This document shows, one piece after another, positions 45,762 through 59,460 of a DNA stretch of 64,000 bases (its first letter is position 1; the number at the start of each line of letters is the position of its first letter). A program made the translations under genes and the position numbers. The DNA is from Rotaria macrura (taxonomy: Eukaryota; Rotifera; Eurotatoria; Philodinida; Philodinidae), in the NCBI GenBank assembly GCA_900239685.1, contig OENT01000043.1, forward strand, positions 186,001 to 250,000. Direction: 5' to 3'. A model generated the notes under the pieces. That model searched no databases, was not told the origin of the DNA, and saw nothing but the letters and a program-made list of their open reading frames with translations.

Positions 45762-48700
45762 GATGAAACACAATTCTAGAATGAGTGTAAATGTCGACTA
45801 AACTTCTACATGTTCTTTCCTGTAGAACAATCGTTCTGAATGGTATTCTGATGCAATGCATCGTTGCTATAGCTCATATTCAATAGAGTTGCATCATGTC
45901 ATTTGTTCAAGGCTATCTATGATGTTAATCAAGAGACAGTTATGCATCAAAGACCAAAAACGAATCGAATTGTCGAAGGATTCGATTCGATTTGGTTTCT
46001 TTTATGTATGTGTTTCGAAAACATATCGATGCAAGTAACATTAAAAAGACAATTAACGAAATCAATCAATGAAATAAGTGTTAATATAAAAATGAAACAC
46101 TTTCGAAATACCCTTCAAGTCACTTCGTTCTTGTTGTCATGCAACATTGTACTTTATGAATCATATATTTTTCTCGTTAGTTAATTTTTATACTTTCTAG
46201 TTCAAATGTTTGTTAAAACATAAATAAGAAAGGAGGGAATCATTAGAAATGCAATTTTCATAATCTAAAATAAAGGAGAAAAAAAAGATTGTCTATAATT
46301 GATGTGTAATGAGAAGAGAAAATTAATTTGATTAATATTATGATTATATGAATAACAAAGAAATATTTTCATAGTTACGTATAAGTTTGAAAATAAAAGA
46401 AAGGAACCGCTAATATTTAGAAACTTTTTTTATTATATGAATTTATAGAAAAAAAAAGAGATTTTATTCAAGATTTATACTCATCGGATGATCCAGATAC
46501 ACATTTTAACAGTTATTTAATGGTAATCTAATTTTTTTCTCGACAAATTTAAGATTTAAATTAACTTGAAACAAATCAAAGAAGTAAAAATATAAATAAA
46601 TAACAAGGATCTGTTCGAATAAATTTCTATTTGTCATATAGTTTATACTATAAAATCAAGTTTCATTTCGATTTCAAAGAATCTTTGATAACAAAATAGT
46701 TTATCTCAATGTAAATTTCACTATTTAAACACGATAAACATGTTAGTTTAATGGTGAATGATATATTATGATTGTTTGAATTTAGATTTCTATTCTCAAT
46801 TTACATCCATAACTAAAACGTGAGACCCATAAATACACCACTTATAAATGGAAGGTAAAAAAAAATCAATCAAACTGTAGATTGAAGTATCCTCCGAAGA
46901 ACTATCGGACATGAACTAGTGTTACTTTTTTACCATATGCGTTGACGAATGTTCTAGTTGAATGAAATGATACGATACGTGTCAATGGTTTTAAAAGGTT
47001 AAATAAAGGCTGCTCACGCACCGTACCTTATTTCTTAGTAGGCGAACATTTGACAAATGTTATTCATAATAAAAAAAAACATATTTGACTACGTTGAGAA
47101 GCAAAGACAAGGATATTCATGATTGGACACGTTAATTTAAATCGTTAGAAGTAATGCGGGGTCAAGTATGATCATATATGAAGAAGAAAATTGTCCTCTC
47201 TCCTTCTTCTATTCGTATGTAGATGTGGTATGTAATCTACGTGCGTTTTCGCTTCTCAACGTATACAAACATAATATTCACATATAAAGCACGCTACAAC
47301 GAGAAGGACATACAGTCGCTAGCAAGCACATATAAGAATCTATGTTCTCCGCAATACAGGATTGTGATGTGAAATGATCCTTTTCATTTCTTATCTGATC
47401 ATAAACAGCCAAGAATGTGAATAGTTGTAATTTTTGTCTCGATTATCTCTCCTAGACAGATGAGATTTATTTTGATTGGTATTTTTCTGGAATTCGTAAG
47501 ACTTTTTTTGCAACGAATATGTATATACTAAATATATTCTATTTCGTACAACTCTTTTCATATATTATCTTATGTAACTAATGATTTTTGTCATGCTTAA
47601 GACTAATCTAATCAGATAGCTTTAATACTTCGAACTAGTATTTGAATAATTCAACATTTTAAAATATGTTTAGGAGAGAAAATAATATAGATATATGAAT
47701 GTTAGAAAAATAAAATTTTTAAATTGAAATAGCACGAAAAAACTCTTTTCATGAACTAACCTACTAATAGTCAATGAGCTATAGATACTAATAATAGACT
47801 ATGGCAAAAATCGTCAAGTACTCCTGATAAAAACCGTATATCACTAACAGCTGAAACAAGTACATTTAGATAGACTATTCCGTCGAATGATCATCTATGG
47901 GATACTTATTGAAAATTTATCTTGTCTATCCTTATAGACATGTATCGGTTCTTCTTTCTTTCTTTTTTTTGTTTTTGATTCTAAAATCAATAAAAATAAT
48001 CCTATTAGACAAAGGGCATGATTTTATCTAATTCTAGTCAACTGGTATCGTTTATCATCGAGCTTAAATTGGTCTTGTTGAAAAATAAAACACAGCACAA
48101 TATGACTAACAAGTAACTATAAAAATGAAAGTGAGAAAACAAAAGTATATTAACTTAATTCATTAGTGTCTTAAGGAAAGACGACATAGTTTTTAAAGTA
48201 TCTTACAAAGACAAAGTTTATCAGTCATGAATAAGGACGATTGACTACTTCACTAAGATGTTTACATAAAAGACAAGTTTTGTTTTTGAATATGTAGAGT
48301 GTTTGTTTTCCAAGATAATACAAATGTGAACTATTGCTTTGTGAAAAAATACTTCAGCATAGAGTAAAACAACCAATATAAATGTTTTCCATTCTACATG
48401 TCTTGCAGCGGTAATACAAAAAAATTCAAACAAACGATGCATACTTAATTGAAAGAAAAAGAAGATTAGTACTACGGGTAACTAGACGTATATGTTAAGT
48501 AACTTTTAAGAAAAATGAAACTTAATTAACCAAATGATAGAATTATAATAGACGAGAAGGAAACGAACTTGTATATAACAAAAGTTCAATTATTACTTTT
48601 TCTTTTAACAAAACCTCTACTAATTAATGCATCCCACCAATCGTCATTGATGGCGATAGAGGATGATAGAAAACAGAGTTGATCATCATGTCCGTCCGAT

Positions 48701-50693
48701 TGAACGTTTTCTTTTCTATACCTTACTTTTGTTTTGTTTGTATTTCTATCTCGTTTTACATAGTTGTACTACTGACCAATCAATGCGTTCTAGTATTCAT
48801 GGTGAACAAAGAACATACTTGACTGATTGTAAACGAACCAAGATACGACTTTCAACAGTGTATCAATAATAAAGGCGCACATCTATATTTCACACGTATA
48901 TTGTAGACAAAAAAATTGAGTAGATTCTTCTTTTCGAGTGGTCAAAGTGGATGAAAGTTAACACAATTGCTTTTTACTAGTTGATATTTCGATAAACATA
49001 TGAATCATATGAGACTAGAAGATGTACATTGTTTTTGAATTTCATCCTTTCTTAATGTAATGATGAACATGGCTTCTATTTATTGAAGTGTATCTGATTG
49101 TGTGTTGACGTCATAGAGAAAAGCTATTTCTTAGAATTATTTTCAAACAAAGGAATCTAGTAATCGAACAGTAAGTTTTCGTGCCTAGTGACTCTTTACG
49201 ATCGTTGCTAAAAAGCTTATATGCATACTTGTCGATTGTCGCTCGATGGAATGCAGACGCATCTTCTTTCATTGATCGACATCAATTCATGACATGAATG
49301 AATATGAAAAAGTCAAAATGAGAATAAAAATTATATCGAACGGGAAGAAATAAAAAAAAAACGTTGATCATATCAAGCGTAGAAAACTTCATGATGTCGT
49401 TAGTAAATAATATTCATTCTATTTTCTATTGTTCATAAAATTTTTGTGAATTAACTAATCGTTTAATCAATAAGAGTAAACAACGTACAACAGGAACACG
49501 TTTGCAGCATTATCTCATGGCATTCTATACATATATAGATATCGTTTACTTTATAGATGTGTAAATATGAATAATGCATACTTGCACACAAAAGTTTTGA
49601 ATTTAATCGATGTATGACTTCTTATATTTAGTAAATATTCATTATTATTATATCTGGTTTTCTCGTTGTTGATTACAATGTAACTCAAGATTTTTTACCT
49701 GTTATCTGTTATGTCAACAATGTTTATTTTTTGTGTTCGATTGTGTTCCGTCGACGATTTTCAATGTTTATCATACTTTCTGTATAGATGAATAAATGAA
49801 GAATTAATTTCACATCATAGTCATTTCTTATTCTTTGCTTTGAGCTGCTGCATTCTAGAATAATCTTAGTTGTATTTATGTAGACGAGATCAAACAAGAA
49901 TGTAAAGAACTATGCATACACAATGCATTAGAAGTGACACAATTCTCATTCTTAGTTTAGAATTAATATGTATTTGAATCTTGTAGAATTACTAATCAAG
50001 TTCATATTCAAATCAAATCTTAGTTATTTCCAAGCTATTCTGAGAACAATAGTAAATCAATCTAAATTTTAGCTCCTATACTAGAGACGATCGATTATAA
50101 ATATTGACATTGTTTCATTCGCACTGTAAATATTTACGTATGTATAACATCTTTTGACAATTATTCATTCTATCAACATATTCGTAGCTATCAAAGAAAA
50201 ATGATAGCTACAAATGTGAGAATGAGTACTGATCAATTTTCATGAATGTTCAGAAAAATAAACTAACTCTTTCAGATCTGTTTAAACAAGAGATTAATAT
50301 GTATCATGTTAAATTTACAATATTTGATTAGCGGCGTTTCATAGAAATAATTTATTACATGAAATTTGAATGTTGTTCGTTAGCTCAATGTTCTAAATAG
50401 AAATATGAAACGAACAATATTGAATAAATGTATTAAAAATTTTCTCTCATCCTAGGAAAATTCTGACGTCTTCTTTCTTTTTATTTATTTATTTATTTAT
50501 GTCTTTCAATAGAAACTGAAAATAATATGTTTGCTTTTTTGTTTTTTTTTGTATACATATATATTCTTTATTTTTGAGTCTTATGTACGTACAAATACCA
50601 CGCACAATTTTAAAAATAAGAGCACATGAAGAAACACACATACATTATAGAGGCGAAAATAAACTCGTAGAAATCGAATGAGAAAGGAAAATC
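45762..50693. other. Intergenic between SLC17 gene and PCF11
   Basis: 4.9 kb, with both neighbours on the minus strand. It should hold the SLC17 promoter and PCF11 3' UTR. It is AT-rich with short frames up to 93 codons lacking domains. A TTTA tetranucleotide repeat lies at about 50482-50500. Confidence 0.4.
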
Positions 50694-53600
50694 TTAATTC
50701 GAAATCGTTCCGATTCCATCTGAAGTGTTATGAATCAAAAATTCACAGTCATTTTCCGGTTTAATAGATAGAAACGGAATTTCTTCAGACATAGTTGCTG
50801 TATCGAATGATTCTTCTTTAACATTTATTGTAGCAGGTTCAATATTTTCTATTGGTTTAAGATCTTCTTTTTTAACAAATATTGTGTCGACAAGATTCAC
50901 AAATGACATTGATGAAAGATAATTCGGTTTAGTTGAATCCTCTTCGTCGGATGATGAAGATGCTGATAATAAATCTTTATCAATGCGATCGTCATTTGTT
51001 GCTTTAATATTAACAGATGCCATCGCATTATCGAAAATTTGAGAATCCGTAGAATTATTACTAGTTTCATCTGTAATAGTTTCGTTTAATACAAACGGAA
51101 CATTGATAGCTAATATGGATGACTTTTCATGGGATTCCTATGTGACAAACAAAAACAAATGAACAAATAAATCATTAAATTTGTTTATTCAATAGATGAA
51201 TTCCAACGTCTTCGTATAGATGACATAAAAACATGATTATTAACCTGAAACGATTTCATAGTATTGAACTAGATAAAAGATAAACAGTGTTCAGATTCAT
51301 TTTTGCTGACACGAATAAAAAAAAGCCTAAGATTAATTTTATTCAATAAAACTCTGTGTCACTCGCATATAAATTCTCGAACATATGTGACTAACTAGAG
51401 TATAGATTAAAATCCATATAATACAATTGTTCACTGTATTCGTTGACCATCGATTACATCTGAGAAGATGTTTGTTCTTTCTGACTATAGATACGATTGG
51501 CAATCTATGTAGAGAACAAGTCATTGAAGAACTTTTTTATGTTTGAAAACATCTTGAAAGTTGAAAATATCATGAATAGCATAGAGATTTCAGCGCTAGG
51601 GGGTAATTCGTTGCGATGATATAATTCAAACTATTGTTTGTACATATTTGTAATAATCAAGCGACTTAGTTATTTAAATTTGAAACGTATATTAAAACAT
51701 ACTTTTTAGAATAATAGAATATGCACGTCAAATGGGAAGATTTACAATAAAAGATTGATTAAAAGTTGTTCTTCTCTTTAGTCATTGCTACATTTTACTA
51801 ATCCTTTCAACAGTATGTTTCCATTATCGGCTTTAAGCTGTAGCACGAACTTTCAAGAAAAACGCAACATCATTGCAACTTGTTCAGGGAAACTTTCATC
51901 ACTTAGTACCAGGGGCGGCGCCATAGGGGGGGGGGTGATAGGGGGTTCACCCCCCCCTGCTCAGTTGACCTTGATTTACTCCGATTTTGAAAATTTTGAT
52001 AGATCATTTTTAAATTGGGTAAATTTATTTTATCAAGAAGTTTACTCCGGTTTCGGGGAAATCTATCAGATAATCTTCTCCGGTATTGGAGAAATCTAAT
52101 GGATAATGTTCTCAAATTTTGGAGAAAGTCCCGAGATAAATTTCTCCGGTTTCGGGGAACTAATATATTATTCTCCTCAATGTTGGAGAATGCCAAGCGC
52201 AAAAAGGCTGATTTTTCGATTTAAATTCAAAAAAATTAGTGAGCCAATTACAACAATAAAATTTTTTTTCCTTGTTCTTCAAAATATCAGTCTAGGGTGA
52301 CGCAGCTTAAATCGAATTTTCCTGATTTCTGTGATTTTTTGAGTAAAATCAATTGATTTAAGTCAGAAAAATCGGAAATGAGCTGTTTTCTCCGATTTTA
52401 GGGTTGACCCCCCCCTGCTATAACCCTTTCGCGCCGCCTCTGCTTAGTACTTTTTTCATCCGAACAAGAAGATAAACGTACTGATTAAGATGAAAAATCA
52501 GCCGTTGAGTGAGTATCAATGTTTATAATAATTTTATTATGCGTGTCAAACTTAATTAACTAAGTCACTTGATTGTTATAAAGTATACTATGATTGGATT
52601 GTATCATTGTAACGAATTGTCCAGTCACCTAGGTTCGAAAATGAATCTAGCTTAAAATTTAGAATGAAATTAATATACTCATTTGAGCTTGACTATATTC
52701 ACAATATCTGTAAATCTATTCAGTCTTCTAATCTGATCTGAATGATGAGAAAACAAGAACGATGCTTAATGTTAGTCGATTGTGGATGCTTATAAATTCT
52801 GAACGGAATAAATTCATTCAGAAATAGAAGACGAAAGAAAACGGTTTTGTTATATTGAGAAAGTGAAAAAACATTTCAATATTTATGTATAATCAAGTAT
52901 ATATATATATATGTTTTAATGTATGTATATAACAAGTTGATTCAAATAATTTATTCCTATACGAATCACGCGTACATATTTCATATTCTGTATGTTTACT
53001 ACGAAAAATAAGATAAATCTTGTGAGTTGTTTTGTACTGTATACAACTACATCACTTTTTTTTGTCCTATAAAGATGATCTGTTGAATTATTTATAGACT
53101 TATGAATCAATAATTTTGAAGATACTGTATCATTTTTTGACTCTATGTTGACAGATGTAAGAATATGCCTCTTTTTCGTCCCCCCCCCATAAACAATGTA
53201 TTTCAAAGAGTTTATAGTAGAATACTTCTATTCGAAATCGATTATCTTCTATCTGTCTATCTTTTAGCTAGTTGATTTTCTATTTAAATATTTCATATTT
53301 TACAGAAATAATCTCTCATACGTCATTGAACATAGAAACAGAGAAAAACCATCTCGTATTGAATGTCAAACGCAAAAATATTCAAGTAGAATGATCTCAT
53401 GTCGCATATTTACTTTCCGTAACAGCAACATATTTTGACCATAAACCAGAAAAAGCACTCCCGATACGATATTTATATTTACCAATCAACTATTAGAGAG
53501 AAGATCGTTCAGAAAAAAAAAAGAATTTAAATTCGACGAAAAACAAAACAGTGTTCGAGTCTATTCATTGTGATTAGATTTAAAATAAAACTTATGGGAA

Positions 53601-56600
53601 ACTGAAATTATTTAGTTCAGACTTAGGATTCATATATATATATATTTACGTGTATATAGCTATGTTTTCTTCATATTGTAAAGATTTAGCTGATCACTCA
53701 CTACTACACTCTTTTACCTGATTTTGAACATCTTGATAACAAATCGGATGATACGTTTTCCCATCGACTCGCATAGCATCTTTCAAACGCCACTCTTCAC
53801 GATTATCATCGAAAAAGTTTTCAAATGGATCATGGCATACATAACAGCGCTAGAACATAAAGTATGGTAGTAGAAAATAAATAAAAAAACAGATCTAAAT
53901 TCTATGATCTTTGAATTTACATCATCATCCATGTCATCGTTTCCTTTTGCTGTACAAGATATAATATCTGATGCTGATGATGACGATTTCGTATCTGTCT
54001 CTTTCGTTTGATGATTTTTCGCTAACATCTTTTGACTATTTCGCATTTGTTCATCAAGATTTTCTTCATAAACAGTCCATTCTTGTAACGATGGATACCA
54101 ATCTCTGCAACGTTCTAACAATGCCGATGTTGTCTTTGCTTGTCGATTTTCCCAATAATGCCAATCAAGATGATGACTATATAAATGTTTTTGCTTAGCT
54201 GTGAAACGAAGTCCACATAGACGACATTGATATTTACCAAAATATAATTGTTGAATTACACCATTATATTTTCTACAGATGAATTAGAAAATAGCAAGTA
54301 GAAAAGAAAATTTATATTCGAAAGAATTTCATTACTTTTTCAACGTATTGATATTAGCATCAAGAAGTGATGGTACAAGGGCAATGTTTTCATCATCGAA
54401 ATTATGTGAACGTACGGTAGAACTCGTTGTTGATTCGTAACATATTCGTTTATATTTTTCATCGAAATGAACATCATGTTTACTATTTTCCTCACGTGAA
54501 CGTTTTATTGATGGACTAAGACGGCCAGTTGTTGGCACTGTAACTGGCGTTGGAAATGTATTTTGAACAAGAGTAAACGGAGGCGGAGCTGGTGGCAATG
54601 GTGGAATATACGATAGCATATTATGTGATGCATAGGATGATAATGCGCCAACTGCAGCCAAAATCTGCATTGCATGCCGTTGAGTTTCATTCGCATAACC
54701 TGCGAATGGAAATGTTGATAATGATAATGATGATGTTGCTGCTGCTGTTGTTGCTGTTGAGTGTTGCTGAGGGAATTGAAGTGGTTGTTGTTGTGGCTGT
54801 TGTTGATATTGAAGATTGAGTTGTTGAAATGGACTATTCGATGCTGAAGTTGTAAGCGATGGAATCGTATTGGTTAGAGTACTTGTTGTAACAGAATGGT
54901 TGTTACCATTGATCAATGATGCATTTGTACTATGATGAGATTAAAAATTGAAAAACTAGTATAATATAGTCAGTTGAAAATATTAATTTTTTTTTGACAG
55001 AATCTTAGATTACAATATAATTATGTAGAAAATAAACCTAAGAAATAAGGATTTGATCTATTGACTGTGATAGTTTGTCTTAACTAACACTTGTTCATTT
55101 GAATCCTTATGAGTATTGTAACTAAAACTCGATGTCTCTGTCATGATTGTTTCGAGAGACTCTAAGATATATTTCGATGAGTTCGTTCGATCTTGTTTCT
55201 TTTTATACAAAAAGTGTAAACCGTAACAGTTAATAACACATTTCCCGTAAATATCTAACATAGAATTAGATACTTGCTATCATAAATTTTAACTTCTTTT
55301 AAAACAAATAATTTTGTAAACAATTATTATTTCTTCATGAAATTCAATATTTTTGCATAAAATAAATCTTGATCGTTTGACAACTCTACGAAACATAGTT
55401 ACACCCACTATTATTGCAACTTACAGTAGTTCTCTGATCTGACCTATGAAAAGTTTTTGTTTGTTTCGAGAATATCAGAGACATTTTCTTCTCGTCACGT
55501 GCACTCCTTGACAACAAAGTTCGATACGTGTAATACTGTCGACTCTAACTGCTCAGTACTCGTCATCCTGGCTTCAAACATGAAAACTTATCATAAATTA
55601 GAATTTTCTTTGGCAAGATTGAACATCGATGATTGCATTGTTTGAACATTGTTGTTATATATTATAAAAATCAAATTTCATTTAAGCCTATCGAATTCAA
55701 AATTAAAATAGACTCTGATGTTTCAATTTTTTAATAGAACGTTGTAGTTATCTAATGTTGTCTGATAGATATATACAGTTTTACATTTGTAAAGCTAGAC
55801 ATCATCTCAGTTCATCCGATGTTCGTCGCTTGCATACATAACTCGTTCTACATTGAGTCTCTCTTCATTCATTACACGATTACTATTCTTTATGATACAC
55901 GAATTCGATGGTTTTCTCTGTTATATTGTAAGTTATTCACAGGCATACATCGTACGAACTTTCTTTTCTTTTTATTTCCATTGAATATACGATCTCTATG
56001 TGAATTTATTGTATGAGTTCAAAAATAATTAGACTATCATTCATGTTCTGCATTTAGTATTTAACCAATCACTTTCAATAGAATATTTAATTTTTCTACA
56101 CTATTAACAAGTAAGTAATTGAGGCAGATTTCAGAAGAAAACTTACGAGACGAATCAAAATCAAGAGTTTTGAATTGTTTCACGAAGTTTATAGTTTGTA
56201 GCACGAATATATATGTAAAAATAGCCTACGAAATTTTGATTCTCAGTCTAATTCGTTGTCTGAAAATGATCGAGAAATAGATGTTTGTTTTGTTTCAACG
56301 TGTAGGTTAATAATAAGTACATGGATAGAGAAATCAAATGAAAATTTTGAATTAAATTATTTATTTCGTGAAAAAAGTAAAAATCATTCATAGGAAACAG
56401 ATTGCAAATTGAATAATCAAACTGTTGCATGTGTATTATTTTTCTTTGAAACGTTTTTTTTTTCTTCATTAGAAAAACTACGTATGTTTTAAAACAAAAT
56501 ATTAGAAACATAGGATTCTTTTTCTTGTTCTTCTACTATCTATCTTTACAAAATAAGATTGAAATTCTACTAACGTTGATGGCACTGTCAATCGTTGAAC

Positions 56601-59460
56601 TTCATTTTGTAGTATATTTTGAAGTAATTTAAGTGTTGCTTGATATTCTTCGGATGAAAGTTCTTTTGATTTAAATTTTTGTTCAGCAAGTGACAAACAT
56701 TTTGAATTTAATTCAACTAAACGATCTGTATCAAGATTAGTCGTATTCGTTGATGTTGCTTTTGGTTGTGCAGGTACATCTTTATCTCGATAATCTATAT
56801 CGATACCACCGAACAATACGTCCCTTTGAAATGAATTAAAAAAAATTTGAAATGAATCATATATGTCATGTGCTACTCACTCATCATTGTGAGCTAAGGT
56901 ATTCGTCATGTAAAGATTTTTATCGGCAGATAATTTATTGTTATTTTTTTCATCCGACAAAAGTTCTTGATTATTATTATTGATAATCATTTTTATTTCA
57001 TTGTCTTTTTTTGTGTTTTGTGTTTTTAATTTAGATTGTTGTTCGTCATCATTATCTTTATTTGTTATTTGTTCTGTGTCTTGTCGATTTTGTTCTTTTC
57101 GATCGATCGGTATCATATGATATGCATCATCTCTTGTTGATGTATCCGAACTTTTTAGAGCTGTTGAATTTGTAAGACGATCGTTATCTTCTGGTTTCGG
57201 TAGCAGTTTTTGTTGACTGACTACAGGTTGTGTTGCAGTAGATTTATTCTTCGAAACAAACGAACAAAAACAAAAATAACTTTTGCAATCATGTTCTACG
57301 ATAAACCTTGACTAGTAATCCAATGGTGGGAGAGGGGTGATTGGAATTGTATCGATGATGACAATTCTAGTATTAAGTTTTAAAAGATATTACGAAAAAG
57401 AAACCATTTTAAGGTGAAGGAATTCTTCTAGATTTATTATAAAAGATTGTTTTGCAATAAGAAAAAAATGAAATTTATTCTTTATGAATAAAGTCTTGAC
57501 GCGATTCATTTTTATTGATGAACTTATTTCGAGCAGTAGTTTTGAGTCGATTGAGATTCCCATAGAATCATGGAAATACAAGAGATCCGCAAGCATTTCA
57601 AAATTTAACATGTTCCTCATTCGATACGTGACACGACAGTTGAGCCTTCATTGATGTAGAAAGTCACACACTGAATCAACAATAAAATATTTATGTCTAC
57701 CGAAATGAACAAGTATCCAAAAGAAAAATTTATCTATTCAGATGTCTAACTTAGATTTCATCGACTATTGTCGAGAATAATTTTGTCGGCGTTTATTGTG
57801 AAAACATCGACGTCACAGTCTCAGCTATTCAATTTCTATATGGAATTATTTCTCATGATTGAAGTAATGACTACCTCGAATGAACGATTCATCGGAAGAT
57901 TGGTACAGAGTAGTATAATTCTTGATTTATTTTTACGAAAACATTGTTCATAAATTCTGTTTAGTATTCGGTACAGAAAAATTCATTAATCTATGAATCT
58001 ATCAAAGAGTTGAAAATCGAGGAGCACACGAACACGATAACAGTTGCTAACTAAAATTGCTAAATTAAAACACGAACGAATTAAGAACTTTCGGATAAAG
58101 AATTACAACTACTAGTTTCGTGTTTTCATTTGACACCAACAGAACAGTATTTGAAAAGAACAAGAGCTCTGTTCAATTAACCTCAACTATTGATGTACCC
58201 ATTCAAATATCCGAAATTAAGTTTGACTCTATAAGATAGAACAACTAATCTACTAGTGTACGATATTTCATCGAATTCTTCGTGATATTTTGTTGAACTC
58301 GGGCGAAAAAAATATTGAAGTAAACAAACAAAAATATGAGTGACATGGAGAGTATCTACGATCATTAGTTATATAAGAATAATATATCTGTTTAAAGTAT
58401 GCCAACTAAATTACAGTGTTATCGAATGTTTTGAATATCAAATAAAACTATGACTACGCGATATGTTTCACAATGTTAAGAATAAATGTGTGATCTTGTG
58501 GGTGATAGCGACAACTGCATCGTCTTTCACATATTGGTTTGGCGCTAGTAGTTTTTCTCAATTGCATAAAAACCCTTTTATCATGAAACTAGAAAAGTTA
58601 CTTTCACAAAATCTAAGATACTGCACGAGTTCAACCAAACAATGTCATGAATTACTCGAACATATTCGATCTCTGTCGAAAGAATCAGTTGTTCTATAGT
58701 ATCATACTGAATCGAAAGATAATTAATCTTGGGAAAAGTTTTCTTCACTCGAATCATTTCTGTGATTCTTTTCTTCATGTCAGTTACTTTTAGCAAACAA
58801 TGTGTCTAATCAATATTTGAAATTTTTTCACATACTCGTTGAATAAAATCTGGATTTATATGAATATTAGGTGCAGACGGAGATGCATCAGGTACTCGAG
58901 CTGTTACTGGCCATGCTGGATCTATGTAATGCGTTCTTGTATCTAGATTATACAATGTTGTATTACTAAAGTATGGTGGCCATGTTTGCCGAAGTTTAAA
59001 CATAGCTAAACGTGTACGTTCATCGACCTATTGCAGAATATTGAAAAATTTTAAACGAATTACTGGTAGGAAATTTTCTTCTGTTTTTTTTTTGTTCCCG
59101 TAATTACAAACCTTATTGAAAGCACTAGCAAAAATAACAGGTAATTTATTTTCAAATAATTGAATATAAGTTGATGAACGTAAATTCTTCACTATGGAAT
59201 CAAGTACATATAGTACAGGTAACACATGATCACCTTTAGTCTATAAGAAAGTGTAAGAAAACTTTTCATATCTCATATAATCAATAAAATAATTTGATAC
59301 AAACTTCAAGTATACGTTCCTCGATGGCACGTACGATTTGTTGTGCACTAGACATTTTTTCTTCAGCAAGTATGGTTAAAAAATTAATAATTGGTTTACT
59401 ATTTATTTTCAAATCGTTTAAAGCATTTTTAAAATCTTGATAATCATCTTTGACAGCCAT
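50694..59460 (-). CDS. PCF11: PCF11-like cleavage and polyadenylation factor
   Basis: Nine exons: 59460-59305, 59240-59112, 59027-58836, 57248-56881, 56823-56575, 54929-54336, 54272-53921, 53849-53718, 51137-50694. Phases close and give 871 aa (human PCF11 about 1,555). Residues 1-130 are the RNA polymerase II CTD-interacting domain: INSKPIINFLTILAEE, LPVLYVLDSIVKNL, FNKVDERTRLAMFKLRQTW, YIDPAWPV. Residues 160-365 are a charged linker ending in DVLFGGIDIDYRD; 365-560 is Gln/Pro/Ser-rich. At about 575-610 lies the zinc finger CRLCGLRF...HLYSHHLDWHYWEN, and at 682-720 CYVCHDPF...HPICYQD, the pair flanking the CLP1-binding region in PCF11. The factor couples pre-mRNA 3' cleavage to transcription termination in the nucleus. 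Introns 3 (1,587 bp), 5 (1,645 bp) and 8 (2,580 bp) are unusually long; intron 8 holds a hAT element. The tail has three SUMO-consensus sites (VKKE, VKEE, IKPE). Confidence 0.9.
51910..52442. mobile_element. Non-autonomous hAT-type element in a PCF11 intron
   Basis: 533 bp bounded by inverted ends: left CAGGGGCGGCGCCATAGGGG, right (inward) CAGAGGCGGCGCGAAAGGGT. The match continues in a second block, where the left arm has CCCCCCCTGCTCAGTTGACC and the right arm carries the related AGCAGGGGGGGTCAACCC. Both sides carry the same 8-bp CTTAGTAC (51902-51909 and 52443-52450), a perfect target-site duplication of the length made by hAT transposases. CAGGGGCGG ends are common in animal hAT elements. 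No transposase is encoded, so it would have been moved in trans. Confidence 0.85.
52041..52195 (+). repeat. Internal tandem repeats of the hAT element
   Basis: About five degenerate units of 31-34 bp, each starting near TTCTCCGG and holding a short CTCC...GGAG inverted pair (for example CTCCGGTTTCGGGGAA, CTCCGGTATTGGAGAA, CTCAAATTTTGGAGAA). Confidence 0.65.
53168..53190 (+). repeat. C homopolymer in PCF11 intron 8
   Basis: Nine consecutive C in AT-rich sequence, about 730 bp from the hAT element (upstream of it in the sense of PCF11 transcription). Confidence 0.7.
54930..56574 (-). other. PCF11 intron 5
   Basis: A 1,645-bp intron (GTTAGTAG to CATCATAG). No coding domain or repeat recognised. 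Confidence 0.75.
57249..58835 (-). other. PCF11 intron 3
   Basis: A 1,587-bp intron between the CID exons and the linker exon (GTATGTGA to TTTCGAAG). Short frames inside on either strand lack domains. Confidence 0.7.

Noticed and set aside
54592-54819. Plus-strand frame opposite PCF11
   Set aside because: Antisense shadow of the Gln/Ser-rich exon 6 of PCF11.
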